Source: Roseiarcus sp963824475 (GTDB lineage: Bacteria; Pseudomonadota; Alphaproteobacteria; Rhizobiales; Beijerinckiaceae). From it: DNA of 64,000 bases. Below, in pieces: positions 35,913-44,207 of this stretch; position 1 is the first letter of the stretch, and the number at the start of each line of letters is the position of its first letter. A program made the position numbers and the translations under genes. The notes under the pieces are model-generated. The model saw only the letters and a program-made list of their open reading frames with translations. It was not told the origin of the DNA and searched no databases. The stretch covers positions 372,001-436,000 of the forward strand of contig CAWGPR010000006.1 of assembly GCA_963824475.1 (NCBI GenBank), given 5' to 3'.

Positions 35913-36131
35913 TAAATAGACGACCGTTCCCGATCGAAACTGTTACCCCCTCGCTTTTCTACGCTCATCTAAACCCTAACGTTTCGGAATTTACTTACAA
36001 TCAGTGTTTAGCGATGTTTGACGAACTTGGAAGTGACAAGTTCCGTGTTCGCTCAGTTAGAATCTTGCTTCATAAGGATATACTTTGGGGTGGCGGTTAA
36101 GGCACTGTTTGAATCGTTCATGAGATAAGCG

Positions 36132-37502
36132 ATGACCGAGAACTCAACGAAGAATCGAGATTATTTTCTTGAATTGTGTCGCCGCGCCGATGGGCGAGAG
36201 GATCACGATATTCTAAATTATAAAATAGACACTTCCAGCATCATGCGTTGTCGCGCGCCAGGAGTGCCTCCGGCTATTTTGCTTGGTTTGAAGGGCATTG
36301 GAAAATCCACGGCTTTTAAAATTCTTACTTCAGAACAAAAGAAGGATTTTATAGTTGGAGGCTTCTCACCGGGTGGCGAGCGATTCCGAAGTTTACCGCA
36401 TGTTCAACCCGGGCTTTTCCGGGAGCGATTTTATGCTCTGTTCTTGATAACTGTTCTGTCGATTATCCACGAAAATATTGATGCTGCTAAAATAAAAGCG
36501 AAACAGAAGTCTGATTTATCAATTGTATTGTCCAAAATCGCACCGTTCGCGTCGGCGATTAGAAGCAACGCTGGCCGACTTAAAGGTGTGACTATAGCCG
36601 GATTCGGTGCAACATTTGACCTTAACAGTAATGAACATTCCGCGTTAGATGATTTTGACAAAGAAGCGGCTGAAAGAGAGATTATAGCGTTCAAGGACAA
36701 GAAAGTCTTCATCCGAGTTTTCATAGATGATCCCGAGCAATCATTACCGGTGGGCGAGCAGGGAAATGACGCTTTGATCGGGATATTGCTTGCGGCAAAT
36801 GAAATAAACGTCAACTTAGGCGGCGTCGCAGGCGTCACGGTGTTACTTAAAACTCATGTCTTTCAGAAGATTGCAAAAAATGAGGAACTCGCCAATATTT
36901 TTCCTACTCAGCGAGATGTCCTCTGTTGGACCGATGAAGAACTCTTGAGCGCGATTGAACAGCGAGTTTCCTTTGCAAAATGCAAACTTGAGGAGGTGTT
37001 CGCAATTGACCGAAAGGCTCTGTTAAAGAGTGTGATTCCTTTGCTACGGAATGGGCCGCGCGATTTGTTTGTTTGGGTCGCGCTCGCGGGAGAAAAAGCG
37101 GGTTCTGGCAAAATAGGGTTGGAGCACTTCGACCAAACAAAACGGGGCGTTGGAGAGTTCTCATTACAACAAATTACGACGGCGTATTCGGGTGTTTTAA
37201 GGAGTTTTCCGCAAATCATGAAGATGGTATTTCGTGGAGACGAAGAGGTGGGTATGGATGCGTTAGTGGCGCACGTTGCATCGCTGCGGACCAATAATGA
37301 GCAATTTATAGAGATGACTAGAAACAGTCCGCTGGAATATTCAGTTGATTACGTAAGATTTTTACTCGACTGCGGCGCGATGCTTGTAAAATATCAAAAC
37401 AAAGTGATTGGTCCGTACGAAAAGGAGTATTTCGAGAAACTAGAACACCTGAGTGATGTTAAAGTGGCCTTGCATCCGTTACTCGCCGCGGCGGTATACT
37501 GA
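36132..37502 (+). CDS. Predicted P-loop NTPase of the AT-rich island (accessory/defence-type)
   Basis: 456 residues. Walker A GLKGIGKST (52-60), Walker B-like VFIRVFIDDPEQS (Asp199/200), a CWTDEELLSAIEQRV motif and NGPRDLFVWVALA near residue 310. This order (GxKGxGKS, fIDD.d, W...eL...i..R, RPRDL-like) is what I know from a group of uncharacterised P-loop ATPases (Sll1717-like, distantly STAND/KAP-like) scattered on genomic islands. No membrane segment or nuclease motif is visible, so the effector is unclear; the C-terminal 120 residues are unassigned. Codon use is far more AT-rich than its neighbours, indicating transfer. Partner gene is the IS-split frame 31 bp upstream. Confidence 0.7.
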   Translation: MTENSTKNRDYFLELCRRADGREDHDILNYKIDTSSIMRCRAPGVPPAILLGLKGIGKSTAFKILTSEQKKDFIVGGFSPGGERFRSLPHVQPGLFRERFYALFLITVLSIIHENIDAAKIKAKQKSDLSIVLSKIAPFASAIRSNAGRLKGVTIAGFGATFDLNSNEHSALDDFDKEAAEREIIAFKDKKVFIRVFIDDPEQSLPVGEQGNDALIGILLAANEINVNLGGVAGVTVLLKTHVFQKIAKNEELANIFPTQRDVLCWTDEELLSAIEQRVSFAKCKLEEVFAIDRKALLKSVIPLLRNGPRDLFVWVALAGEKAGSGKIGLEHFDQTKRGVGEFSLQQITTAYSGVLRSFPQIMKMVFRGDEEVGMDALVAHVASLRTNNEQFIEMTRNSPLEYSVDYVRFLLDCGAMLVKYQNKVIGPYEKEYFEKLEHLSDVKVALHPLLAAAVY

Positions 37503-37613
37503 ATTATCCTAACGCCTTATGGCATGCGGCACAGACGCTGCACGCGGGCAAGGCGACGTCGGTTTCCGCGGTCCACCTTGCGAACAAAGCGCGAAACATG
37601 GTTGCGTCGACCC

Positions 37614-39683
37614 ATGTCGCTCGCCCTGATTCGCTCGAGCCCGGCCGTCGATCTCAATCCCGAGCAGCGGCTCGCGGTCGAGTACGGGATCGGCGATTCC
37701 GCTGGGCCCGGGCCGCTGCTTGTCGTCGCCGGCGCAGGCTCGGGGAAAACGGCGATGCTGGCGCACCGGGTGGCGGCGCTGATTCTCGCCGGCGCCGATC
37801 CGAAGCGTATCATGCTCGCCACCTTCTCGCGCCGGGCGGCGGCGGAGCTTGGCCGCCGCGTCGAACGCTTGCTCGCCCGCCGTCTCGCGCCGGAGGCGGC
37901 CGCGGCGGCGACGCCGGCCTATGCGGGGACGTTCCACGGCCTTGGCGCGCGGCTATTGCGCGAATATGCGCCCCGCCTCGGCCTCGATCCGCAGTTCACC
38001 ATTCACGACCGCGAGGATTCGGCCGACCTCATGAATTGGGCGCGCCACGAAGCGGGCCTTGGCGATACGAAGCAGCGCTTTCCCACCAAGGCGACGTGCC
38101 TCACGATCTATTCGCGCGTCGTCAACGCCCGCGGCGAGCTTAAAGAGACGCTCGGCAAATGGTTTCCCTGGGTCGCGGGGCATGAGGAGCCCTTACGCGC
38201 GCTGTTTTCGTCTTACGTCGAGATGAAGCAGCGCCAGAACGTGCTCGATTACGACGACCTCTTGCTCTATTTCGCCCAGATGCTGACCGAGCCCGCAATC
38301 GCGGCCGAGGTCGCCGCGCGCTTCGATCATCTCTTGGTCGACGAATACCAGGACACCAACGCGCTGCAGGGCGAAATCGTGCTGCGCTTAAAGCCTCAGG
38401 GCCGTGGCCTGACCGTGGTCGGCGACGATGCGCAAGCAATCTACTCGTTCCGCGCCGCGACGGTGCGCAATATCCTCGATTTTCCTCATCGCTTCGATCC
38501 GCCGGCCCACGTCGTGACGCTCGAGCGCAACTACCGTTCGAGCGGCGCGGTCCTCGCCGCGGCCAACGCGGTCATTGCGCTCGCGCCCGAGCGCTTCGCC
38601 AAGACTCTTCGCACCGATCGGCCGCACGGGTCCCTTCCCGTGCTCGCCGTGGTGGCCGACGATTCCGACCAGGCCCGCTTCGTCGCTGCCCGCGTGCTCG
38701 CCAATCGCGAGGCGGGCGCTTCGCTGAAAGGTCAGGCGGTGCTGTTTCGCGCCTCCCACCATAGCGCCGCGCTCGAACTCGAGCTCACCCGCCGCAACGT
38801 GCCGTTCGTCAAATATGGCGGCTTGAAGTTTCTCGACGCCGCGCATGTCAAGGACGCGGTCGCGCTCATGCGCTTCGCCGAGAACCCGCGCGATCGCATC
38901 GCGGGCTTTCGCGTCGCCCAGCTCGTGCCTGGCGTGGGACCGAAGATCGCCGAGACCATTGTTTCCGCCGCGGCCGCCGACGACGGCTTTGCGACGATGG
39001 CGGCGCTCACGCCCCCGGCCAGGGTCCGCGCCGGCTTTCCCGCTTTCGCTAGCCTCATGCGCCGGCTTGCGTCGCACGCCGCGCAGTGGCCGGCGGAGAT
39101 CGGAGACGCTGTCGCCTGGCTCTCTCCCCTTCTCGAGACCCGCTACGACGACGCGCGCGTTCGGATGGGCGACCTCGAGGCTTTGGAGCGCATCGCCGCC
39201 TCTTTTCCCTCGCGCGAGCGCTTCTTGAGCGAGCTTGCGCTCGATCCGCCGGACGCGACCAGCGACGAAGCGGGGCCGCCGCTGAGGGACGAGGACTATC
39301 TCATCCTCTCGACCATCCATTCCGCCAAGGGCCAGGAATGGCGCTCGGTGTTTGTGCTGAACTGCGTCGACGGCTGCATTCCTTCCGACCTCGCCACCGG
39401 CTCGTCGGAGGAAATCGAGGAGGAGCGCCGTTTGCTCTATGTCGCGATGACCCGGGCGAAGGATGAGCTCGCGCTCGTCGTTCCGCAGCGCTTCTATGTC
39501 CATGGGCAGCCGAGGAACGGCGACCGAGCCGTGTTCGCGACCCGCACCCGATTCATCCCGCCGCCGCTGCTCAAGCATTTCGAGCGCCAGACCTGGCCTG
39601 AGGCCCCCTCCGAGCCTCAGCGCATTGCGGCCGACGGCCCGCGCGTCGATCTCCAGGCGCGCATGCGGGCGATGTGGCGGTGA
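37614..39683 (+). CDS. UvrD/Rep-like superfamily 1 DNA helicase
   Basis: 689 residues from ATG 37614. Motif I VAGAGSGKTAML (residues 38-49), motif Ia ATFSRRAAAEL, motif II LLVDEYQDTN, motif III VVGDDAQAIYSFRAA, motif IV LERNYRSS, motif V STIHSAKGQEWRSVFVLNCVDG and motif VI RRLLYVAMTRAKDELAL: a full UvrD-type set. The 2B domain is shorter than in UvrD and no RecB nuclease is attached. It is an ATP-driven 3'-5' DNA translocase in repair or replication restart. It follows the AT-rich island but has native composition. Confidence 0.9.
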   Translation: MSLALIRSSPAVDLNPEQRLAVEYGIGDSAGPGPLLVVAGAGSGKTAMLAHRVAALILAGADPKRIMLATFSRRAAAELGRRVERLLARRLAPEAAAAATPAYAGTFHGLGARLLREYAPRLGLDPQFTIHDREDSADLMNWARHEAGLGDTKQRFPTKATCLTIYSRVVNARGELKETLGKWFPWVAGHEEPLRALFSSYVEMKQRQNVLDYDDLLLYFAQMLTEPAIAAEVAARFDHLLVDEYQDTNALQGEIVLRLKPQGRGLTVVGDDAQAIYSFRAATVRNILDFPHRFDPPAHVVTLERNYRSSGAVLAAANAVIALAPERFAKTLRTDRPHGSLPVLAVVADDSDQARFVAARVLANREAGASLKGQAVLFRASHHSAALELELTRRNVPFVKYGGLKFLDAAHVKDAVALMRFAENPRDRIAGFRVAQLVPGVGPKIAETIVSAAAADDGFATMAALTPPARVRAGFPAFASLMRRLASHAAQWPAEIGDAVAWLSPLLETRYDDARVRMGDLEALERIAASFPSRERFLSELALDPPDATSDEAGPPLRDEDYLILSTIHSAKGQEWRSVFVLNCVDGCIPSDLATGSSEEIEEERRLLYVAMTRAKDELALVVPQRFYVHGQPRNGDRAVFATRTRFIPPPLLKHFERQTWPEAPSEPQRIAADGPRVDLQARMRAMWR

Positions 39684-39749
39684 TGGCCGCGGCTTGTCTC
39701 GAGCCAGCGCCCCGATCCGCATTGACCCAGTGTCCCTTTTTGTGTACAC

Positions 39750-40023
39750 ATGAGCAAGTTCGATTGGCAAGTTCGATTGGGATGACGGCAATCGGGAAAA
39801 GTGCGCGCGTCGCGTTCCGCTGCATGAAATCGAAGCCCTGATCGACAACTCGCGGACAGTCATCGCAGGGGATCCATACGAGGGCGAGACGAGGTTCCGC
39901 GCCATCGGGCGCAATTCTGAGGGCCGCCCTTTGTTGGTGGCTTTCACCATGCGCGAGAAAAATGGTGGACTCTATGTTCGCCCCATTACCGCTCGCTACA
40001 GGCATCGGAGCGAGGACCCGTGA
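39750..40023 (+). pseudogene. brnT: BrnT-family toxin, start region broken by a 13-bp tandem duplication
   Basis: ATG 39750 opens MSKFDW but then GCAAGTTCGATTG is repeated in tandem (39754-39766, 39767-39779), shifting the frame to an early TGA. Taking out one copy gives MSKFDWDDGNREKC..., then HEIEALIDNSRTVIAGDPYEG, ETRFRAIGRN, LLVAFTMREK and RPITARYRHRSE, a complete BrnT-type ribonuclease toxin of about 87 residues. No other start lies in the correct frame. The 3' end overlaps the antitoxin start. Active toxin is unlikely unless a rare start or frameshift is used. Confidence 0.7.
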
Positions 40024-40331
40024 AGAAACCGTTCCCCAGTTTCGATAGCGACGAGAAACTGGAAGCGTTCCTCGAAACCGCGGACCTCGACGAGTACGAG
40101 CTGACAGCGGGCGCGTTGCCTCGCGACGAGTGGTTCGCGCGCTACGAGCGGTTCGCCAAGGACGCGTCAATCCACCTGCGGCTGCCCGGCCCTTTGCTCG
40201 ACGCGGTTCGGGCTCAAGCGACGAAAGAAGGGATTCCGGCGCAGCGGTTGATGAGGGAATACATCGAGCGCGGGCTTCGAAGGCGAACCGCCAGCGAATC
40301 CGAACGAAGGCTTCGCCCCAAGCGGGGATAG
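40020..40331 (+). CDS. brnA: BrnA-family antitoxin
   Basis: 103 residues from GTG 40020, overlapping the toxin stop (GTGA). N-terminal acidic toxin-neutralising part (FDSDEKLEAFLETADLDEYEL) and C-terminal ribbon-helix-helix-like part (IHLRLPGPLLDAVRAQATKEGIPAQRLMREYIERGLRRR). BrnA binds BrnT and represses the shared promoter; a perfect palindrome TGTGTACACA (39741-39750) just before the toxin ATG could be the operator. The reading frame is intact although the toxin is damaged, as expected when the antitoxin is not under loss pressure. Confidence 0.75.
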   Translation: MKKPFPSFDSDEKLEAFLETADLDEYELTAGALPRDEWFARYERFAKDASIHLRLPGPLLDAVRAQATKEGIPAQRLMREYIERGLRRRTASESERRLRPKRG

Positions 40332-40519
40332 TTTTCGGGGTTGGATGGCCGGCACCGCGTGGACGCTCCCGATCGGCTGGACCGTTAGCCATCGGCTCGT
40401 TTCCCCTTGCGCTTCGGCCTAATCTGTGGTGGTGACATGTTAGAACAACAGACGGGCGAGCGAAACGCCAGCGGCGGTCGGGTCGAGCGCGGAGGAGGCA
40501 TGTTTGCCGATTCTTCGAG

Positions 40520-41245
40520 TTGAGTCGGGTTTCCAAGCACTTCGGCGCCATTCACGCGCTCAACGAAGTCGACTTGACGCTGGACGAGGGCGAGGTGCTC
40601 GGCCTCATGGGCGACAACGGCGCCGGCAAGTCGACCCTGGTCAAAGTCATCGCCGGCAATTTCCCCCCGACCCACGGCGAGGTCCGCATCGCCGGCGAGG
40701 CGGTCCACTTTCATAAACCCGTCGAAGCGCGCCAGAAAGGCGTCGAGGTCGTCTATCAAGACCTTGCTCTGTGCAACAATCTGTCGGCCGCGGCCAATGT
40801 GTTCTTGGGGCGCGAAATCAAGCGCGGCGCGGGTCCCCTGCGCTGGCTCGACCATAAGGCGATGGCGAGGCGCGCGGGCGAACTGTTCGGCGAGCTCAAG
40901 TCCGAAACCAGGCCGCGCGACCTCGTGCGGCAGATGTCGGGCGGACAGAGGCAGGCGGTCGCCATCGCCCGCACCCGCCTCTCGAGGGCGCGCATGGTGC
41001 TGATGGACGAGCCGACCGCCGCGATCTCGGTCCGGCAGGTGGCCGAGGTTCTCGACCTCATCCGGCGCCTCAAGGACTCCGGCATGGCGATCATGCTTAT
41101 CAGCCACCGCATGCCGGACGTGTTCGCGGTCTGCGATCGGGTCATGGTGATGCGCCGCGGGCGCAAGGTCGCCGACAAGGCGATCAAGGCGACCAGCCCT
41201 GAGGAGGTGACCGGCCTCATCACCGGCGCCATTCACGCGGCCTGA
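40520..41245 (+). CDS. CUT2-type sugar ABC transporter ATP-binding protein
   Basis: About 241 residues in the visible frame: Walker A GDNGAGKSTLVKVIAG, Q-loop VVYQDLAL, signature MSGGQRQAVAIAR, Walker B MVLMDEPTAAISV, H-loop ISHRM. One ABC domain, as in XylG-like short members rather than double-domain RbsA. The only in-frame start is TTG 40520. ATG 40500 with GGAGGAGG directly before it is one base out of frame; inserting one T near 40511 would give MFADFFELSRVSKHFG, the expected N-terminus, so a one-base deletion is likely. Confidence 0.85.
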   Translation: MSRVSKHFGAIHALNEVDLTLDEGEVLGLMGDNGAGKSTLVKVIAGNFPPTHGEVRIAGEAVHFHKPVEARQKGVEVVYQDLALCNNLSAAANVFLGREIKRGAGPLRWLDHKAMARRAGELFGELKSETRPRDLVRQMSGGQRQAVAIARTRLSRARMVLMDEPTAAISVRQVAEVLDLIRRLKDSGMAIMLISHRMPDVFAVCDRVMVMRRGRKVADKAIKATSPEEVTGLITGAIHAA

Positions 41246-41255
41246 GGCAGCCCCG

Positions 41256-42299
41256 ATGTCGACCGAAGCCGCCAAGCCGCCGCCGCAAGCCAACGTCTCG
41301 ATCGAGTCGGTCTTGGGCGTCCAGCAGCATAACCTGTGGCAGCGGATCGTCGGCGCGCAATCATTCTGGGTGACAATCGCGCTCATCATCATCTGCCTGG
41401 TCATGGGCTGGCTGCAGCCGGCGTCCTTCGCCACCCCCGAGAATTTCTTCAACATCACCCGCAACTTCTCGTTCATTGGCATCATGGCGCTGGGCATGAC
41501 CGCGGTCATTGCGACGGGCGGGATCGATCTCTCGGTCGGCTCGATCATGGGTCTGACGGCGGTCGCGAGCGGACTCACGCTCGAGGCCGGCTATCCGGCC
41601 TGGGCGGCGATTGTCGTCGGCCTTGCGGCCGGGGGCATAACGGGGTTCATCAATGGCCTCATCATCGCTTATGCCGGCATCTCGCCGTTCGTGACCACGC
41701 TTGGCATGTTGGCGATCGCCCGCTCGGCCGCGGTCGTGCTGTCCGGCAACCGCATGCTGTACAATTTCGGTCCCGGCGGGCCGGCGTTCAAGGCGCTCGG
41801 CAGCGGAGCGGTGAATATCGGTCCGACGCTGCAATTGAGCTACCCGCTGCTGTTCCTCGTCGTTCTGACCGCGCTGCTCGCCATCGTCTACAAGATGACC
41901 AGTTGGGGCCGCCATGTGCTGGCGATCGGCGGCAACGAGCAGGCGGCTTTGCTGACCGGTGTTTCGGTCAATCGGATCAAGGTGGAGGTCTATGTCGTCT
42001 CCGGCCTGGCTGCGTCCTTCGCGGCGATCCTGGCTGTCGGCTGGGAGGGATCGGCGATCAACGCGCTCGGCACGACATACGAATTGCTGGCGATCTCGGC
42101 CGCGGTCATCGGCGGCGCCAACCTGATGGGCGGCGAAGCGAGCGCCTATGGCGCCTTCATCGGCGCGGCGCTCATTTTCGTCATCCGCAATTCGCTCTTG
42201 ATGGCGGGCGTCGATTCGAATTGGCAGGGCACGTTCGTCGGCGTGTTCCTGATTGCAGCGGTCTACCTCGGAAAGATCCGAGGGGCGAAACGCGAGTGA
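41256..42299 (+). CDS. CUT2-type sugar ABC transporter permease
   Basis: 347 residues, 10 bp after the ATPase. Typical RbsC/AraH-like membrane protein: NFSFIGIMALGMTAVIATGGIDLSVGSIMGLTAVASGL, INGLIIAYAGISPFVTTLGMLAIARS, YELLAISAAVIGGANLMGGEASAYGAFIGAALIF. Forms the channel for the binding protein encoded next. Inner membrane. Confidence 0.9.
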   Translation: MSTEAAKPPPQANVSIESVLGVQQHNLWQRIVGAQSFWVTIALIIICLVMGWLQPASFATPENFFNITRNFSFIGIMALGMTAVIATGGIDLSVGSIMGLTAVASGLTLEAGYPAWAAIVVGLAAGGITGFINGLIIAYAGISPFVTTLGMLAIARSAAVVLSGNRMLYNFGPGGPAFKALGSGAVNIGPTLQLSYPLLFLVVLTALLAIVYKMTSWGRHVLAIGGNEQAALLTGVSVNRIKVEVYVVSGLAASFAAILAVGWEGSAINALGTTYELLAISAAVIGGANLMGGEASAYGAFIGAALIFVIRNSLLMAGVDSNWQGTFVGVFLIAAVYLGKIRGAKRE

Positions 42300-42337
42300 C
42301 CCCCGACGGGGGCCCGCGTCAAACTGGGAGGAAGTAA

Positions 42338-43354
42338 ATGCTGAAGTTGCTGTTGACTGGCGCTGTGGCGCTGGGGGCCCTCATGGCCGTTTCCGCCTCG
42401 GCGCAAGCCGCAGACCCCTACACCTTCGCGCTCGTGCCGAAGAACACTAACAATCCCTTCTTTGACCAGGCGCTCGCCGGCTGCAAAAAGGCAGAGAAGG
42501 AGCTCAAGGGCGCGGTCAAGTGCCTCTACATCGGCCCTGGCGAGCATGGCGGCGGCGACGAGCAGGCGCAAATGGTCGCCGACCTCGTCACCAAGAAAGT
42601 CGACGGCATAGCGGTGTCGGCGGCCAACGCGCCGGCGATCGCCAATGCGCTGAAGGACGCGGCGAAGAACAAGATCCCGGTGCTGACGTGGGACTCTGAC
42701 CTTTTGCCGAAGGACAAGGGCCTGCGCGTCGCTTACGTCGGCACGCACAACTATGACATCGGCGAAAACATCGCCAAGCTCGTCATGCAGATCAAACCCA
42801 AGGGCGGCACGATCTGCATCCAGTCGGGCGGCGCCGCGGCGGCCAACCATAATGAGCGCATGCAGGGCATCCGCGACACCCTCGCGGGCAAGAAGAGCGC
42901 CGAATTGCCTGGCGAGCGCCTGACCGGCCAGAACGGCTGGACCGAAGTCGCGGGCTGCCCGCTTTACACCAACGACGACTTCCCGCTCGCCGTGCAGCAG
43001 ATGGAGGATATCCTCGCCAAATACCCGAACCTCGACGCGTTCACGCCGACCGGCGGCTTCCCGCAGTTCGTCCCCGACGCCTACGAGAAGGTTGCGTCCA
43101 AGTACAAGGACAAGATCGCCTCTGGCGCGCTGGCGCTCGTCGTCGCCGACACGCTCCCGGTCCAGATCGCACTGATGAAGAAGGGTTTGTCGGCCGGCCA
43201 GGTCGGCCAGCGCCCGTTCGAGATGGGATATAAGGCGATGTATTTCCTCAAGGACATCAAGGACGGCAAGGCGCCGCCTGCCGATCCGACCTATACCGGC
43301 CTCGACGTTTGCACGCCGAAGACGGCCGACACCTGCGTCGGCGGCGGCAGCTGA
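42338..43354 (+). CDS. CUT2-type sugar ABC transporter substrate-binding protein
   Basis: 338 residues; GGAGG 8 nt before ATG 42338. Signal peptide MLKLLLTGAVALGALMAVSA with cleavage at AQAAD. Periplasmic binding protein type I fold: FALVPKNTNNPFFDQALAGCKKAEKEL, DLVTKKVDGIAVSAANAP, IPVLTWDSDL, YVGTHNYDIGENIAKL. Ligand probably a pentose or related sugar. Third gene of the operon, followed by a strong terminator. Confidence 0.9.
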   Translation: MLKLLLTGAVALGALMAVSASAQAADPYTFALVPKNTNNPFFDQALAGCKKAEKELKGAVKCLYIGPGEHGGGDEQAQMVADLVTKKVDGIAVSAANAPAIANALKDAAKNKIPVLTWDSDLLPKDKGLRVAYVGTHNYDIGENIAKLVMQIKPKGGTICIQSGGAAAANHNERMQGIRDTLAGKKSAELPGERLTGQNGWTEVAGCPLYTNDDFPLAVQQMEDILAKYPNLDAFTPTGGFPQFVPDAYEKVASKYKDKIASGALALVVADTLPVQIALMKKGLSAGQVGQRPFEMGYKAMYFLKDIKDGKAPPADPTYTGLDVCTPKTADTCVGGGS

Positions 43355-43381
43355 GGCTCACGCAGCGACGGCGGAATAGAC

Positions 43382-43412
43382 ACGGGCCGGCCTCGCGCCG
43401 GCCCGTTTGTTT
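43382..43412 (+). terminator. Rho-independent terminator after the sugar-transporter operon
   Basis: Stem ACGGGCCGGC / GCCGGCCCGT with loop CTCGC, followed by TTGTTT, 27 bp after the binding-protein stop. A textbook intrinsic terminator. Confidence 0.8.
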
Positions 43413-43562
43413 GAGCGGCCGGCGACGCCGGCAGCGTGCAAAACCCAGCATGCGGCCTTGTCCGAATCGCCGCGTTGTGACATTGTTGCACTGCAGCATT
43501 GCGGCGTCGCGTCGGCGGGCGGGCCGGCGCCAGCGATCTTTAAGGCGAAGGAACGCGTCCTG

Positions 43563-44207
43563 ATGATCATCGGCGTTCTCAATCAGAAGGGAGGCGTCGG
43601 CAAGACGACCGTCGCGATCAACCTGGCCGCGAGCCTGGCCAATTCTGGCGCCCGCGTCATGCTGGTCGACGCCGATCCGCAAGGCAGCGCGATGGCGTGG
43701 TCGAGCACCCGCGAAAGCGAGCCGCCGTTCGCCGTCGTCGGCATGGCGAAGCCGACGCTGCACCGCGACTTGCCCCGCCTTGCCGCCGACTACGACGTCG
43801 TCATCATCGACGGAGCGCCGCGCGTGAACGAACTCGGACGCTCGGCGATCCTGGCCAGCGATATGGTGCTGATCCCCGTCCAGCCCTCGCCCTATGACGT
43901 TTGGGCCGCCGCCGATACGGTGCAATTGATCCGCGAGGCGCGGCAGATGAAGGAAAACCTCAGGGCGGCGTTTGTGGTCAATCGCCGGATTGCGAGGACC
44001 GCGATCGGCCGCGACGCCGCCGCGGCCTTGGCGCAGTTTGAGGAGGTTCCCGTCCTCGCCGCCGTGCTCAATCAGCGCATCGTCTACGCCGAGAGCGCGG
44101 CCAGGGGGCTCTCGGTGATCGAGGCGGCGCCGGCGAGCGAGGCGGCGCGCGAGATCGACGCTCTCGCCCATGAGGTCTACGGCGGAAGGAAAAGGAAAGC
44201 GGCGTGA
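43563..44207 (+). CDS. ParA/MinD-family partition-like ATPase
   Basis: 214 residues from ATG 43563. Deviant Walker A KGGVGKTTVAINLA (residues about 10-23), Walker A' DADPQGSAMAWSS, Walker B VVIIDGAP. Small ParA of the orphan type, which positions protein clusters or storage granules rather than plasmids. The stop overlaps the next start (GTGAGC), tying it to the small membrane-anchored partner that follows. No parB or parS-like array is seen nearby, so a plasmid partition role is unlikely. Confidence 0.88.
   Translation: MIIGVLNQKGGVGKTTVAINLAASLANSGARVMLVDADPQGSAMAWSSTRESEPPFAVVGMAKPTLHRDLPRLAADYDVVIIDGAPRVNELGRSAILASDMVLIPVQPSPYDVWAAADTVQLIREARQMKENLRAAFVVNRRIARTAIGRDAAAALAQFEEVPVLAAVLNQRIVYAESAARGLSVIEAAPASEAAREIDALAHEVYGGRKRKAA

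Larger units (their letters stand above)
34775..36100 (+). pseudogene. Small helix-rich (possibly HTH) gene of the island, split by an IS element
   Basis: The first 67 codons (34775-34975, ATG with GGGG upstream) read MVATAVPRQYEIARAAASG, KTKLAAELHKRT and SSAFQRILNDKRIPL. The IS element and one TAA copy removed, the frame continues across 34976/35916 as INRRPFPIETVTPSLFYAH, then FTYNQCLAMFDELG and VRILLHKDILWGGG, stopping at 36098. The restored protein has 128 residues. Its first half has the spacing of an Xre-like HTH, but I do not recognise the family. It lies 31 bp before the NTPase gene and shares its AT-rich composition, so both formed one operon. As it stands the product is truncated. 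Confidence 0.6.

Noticed and set aside
39722..39750. TTGACC-N17-TACACA as promoter of the brnT gene
   Set aside because: Its -10 box would overlap the toxin ATG, leaving no leader; the palindrome TGTGTACACA is the better supported feature.
43475..43505. TTGCACTGCAGCATTGC upstream of the ParA gene as a PhaR-type site
   Set aside because: Loose resemblance only; no polyhydroxyalkanoate genes in the window.
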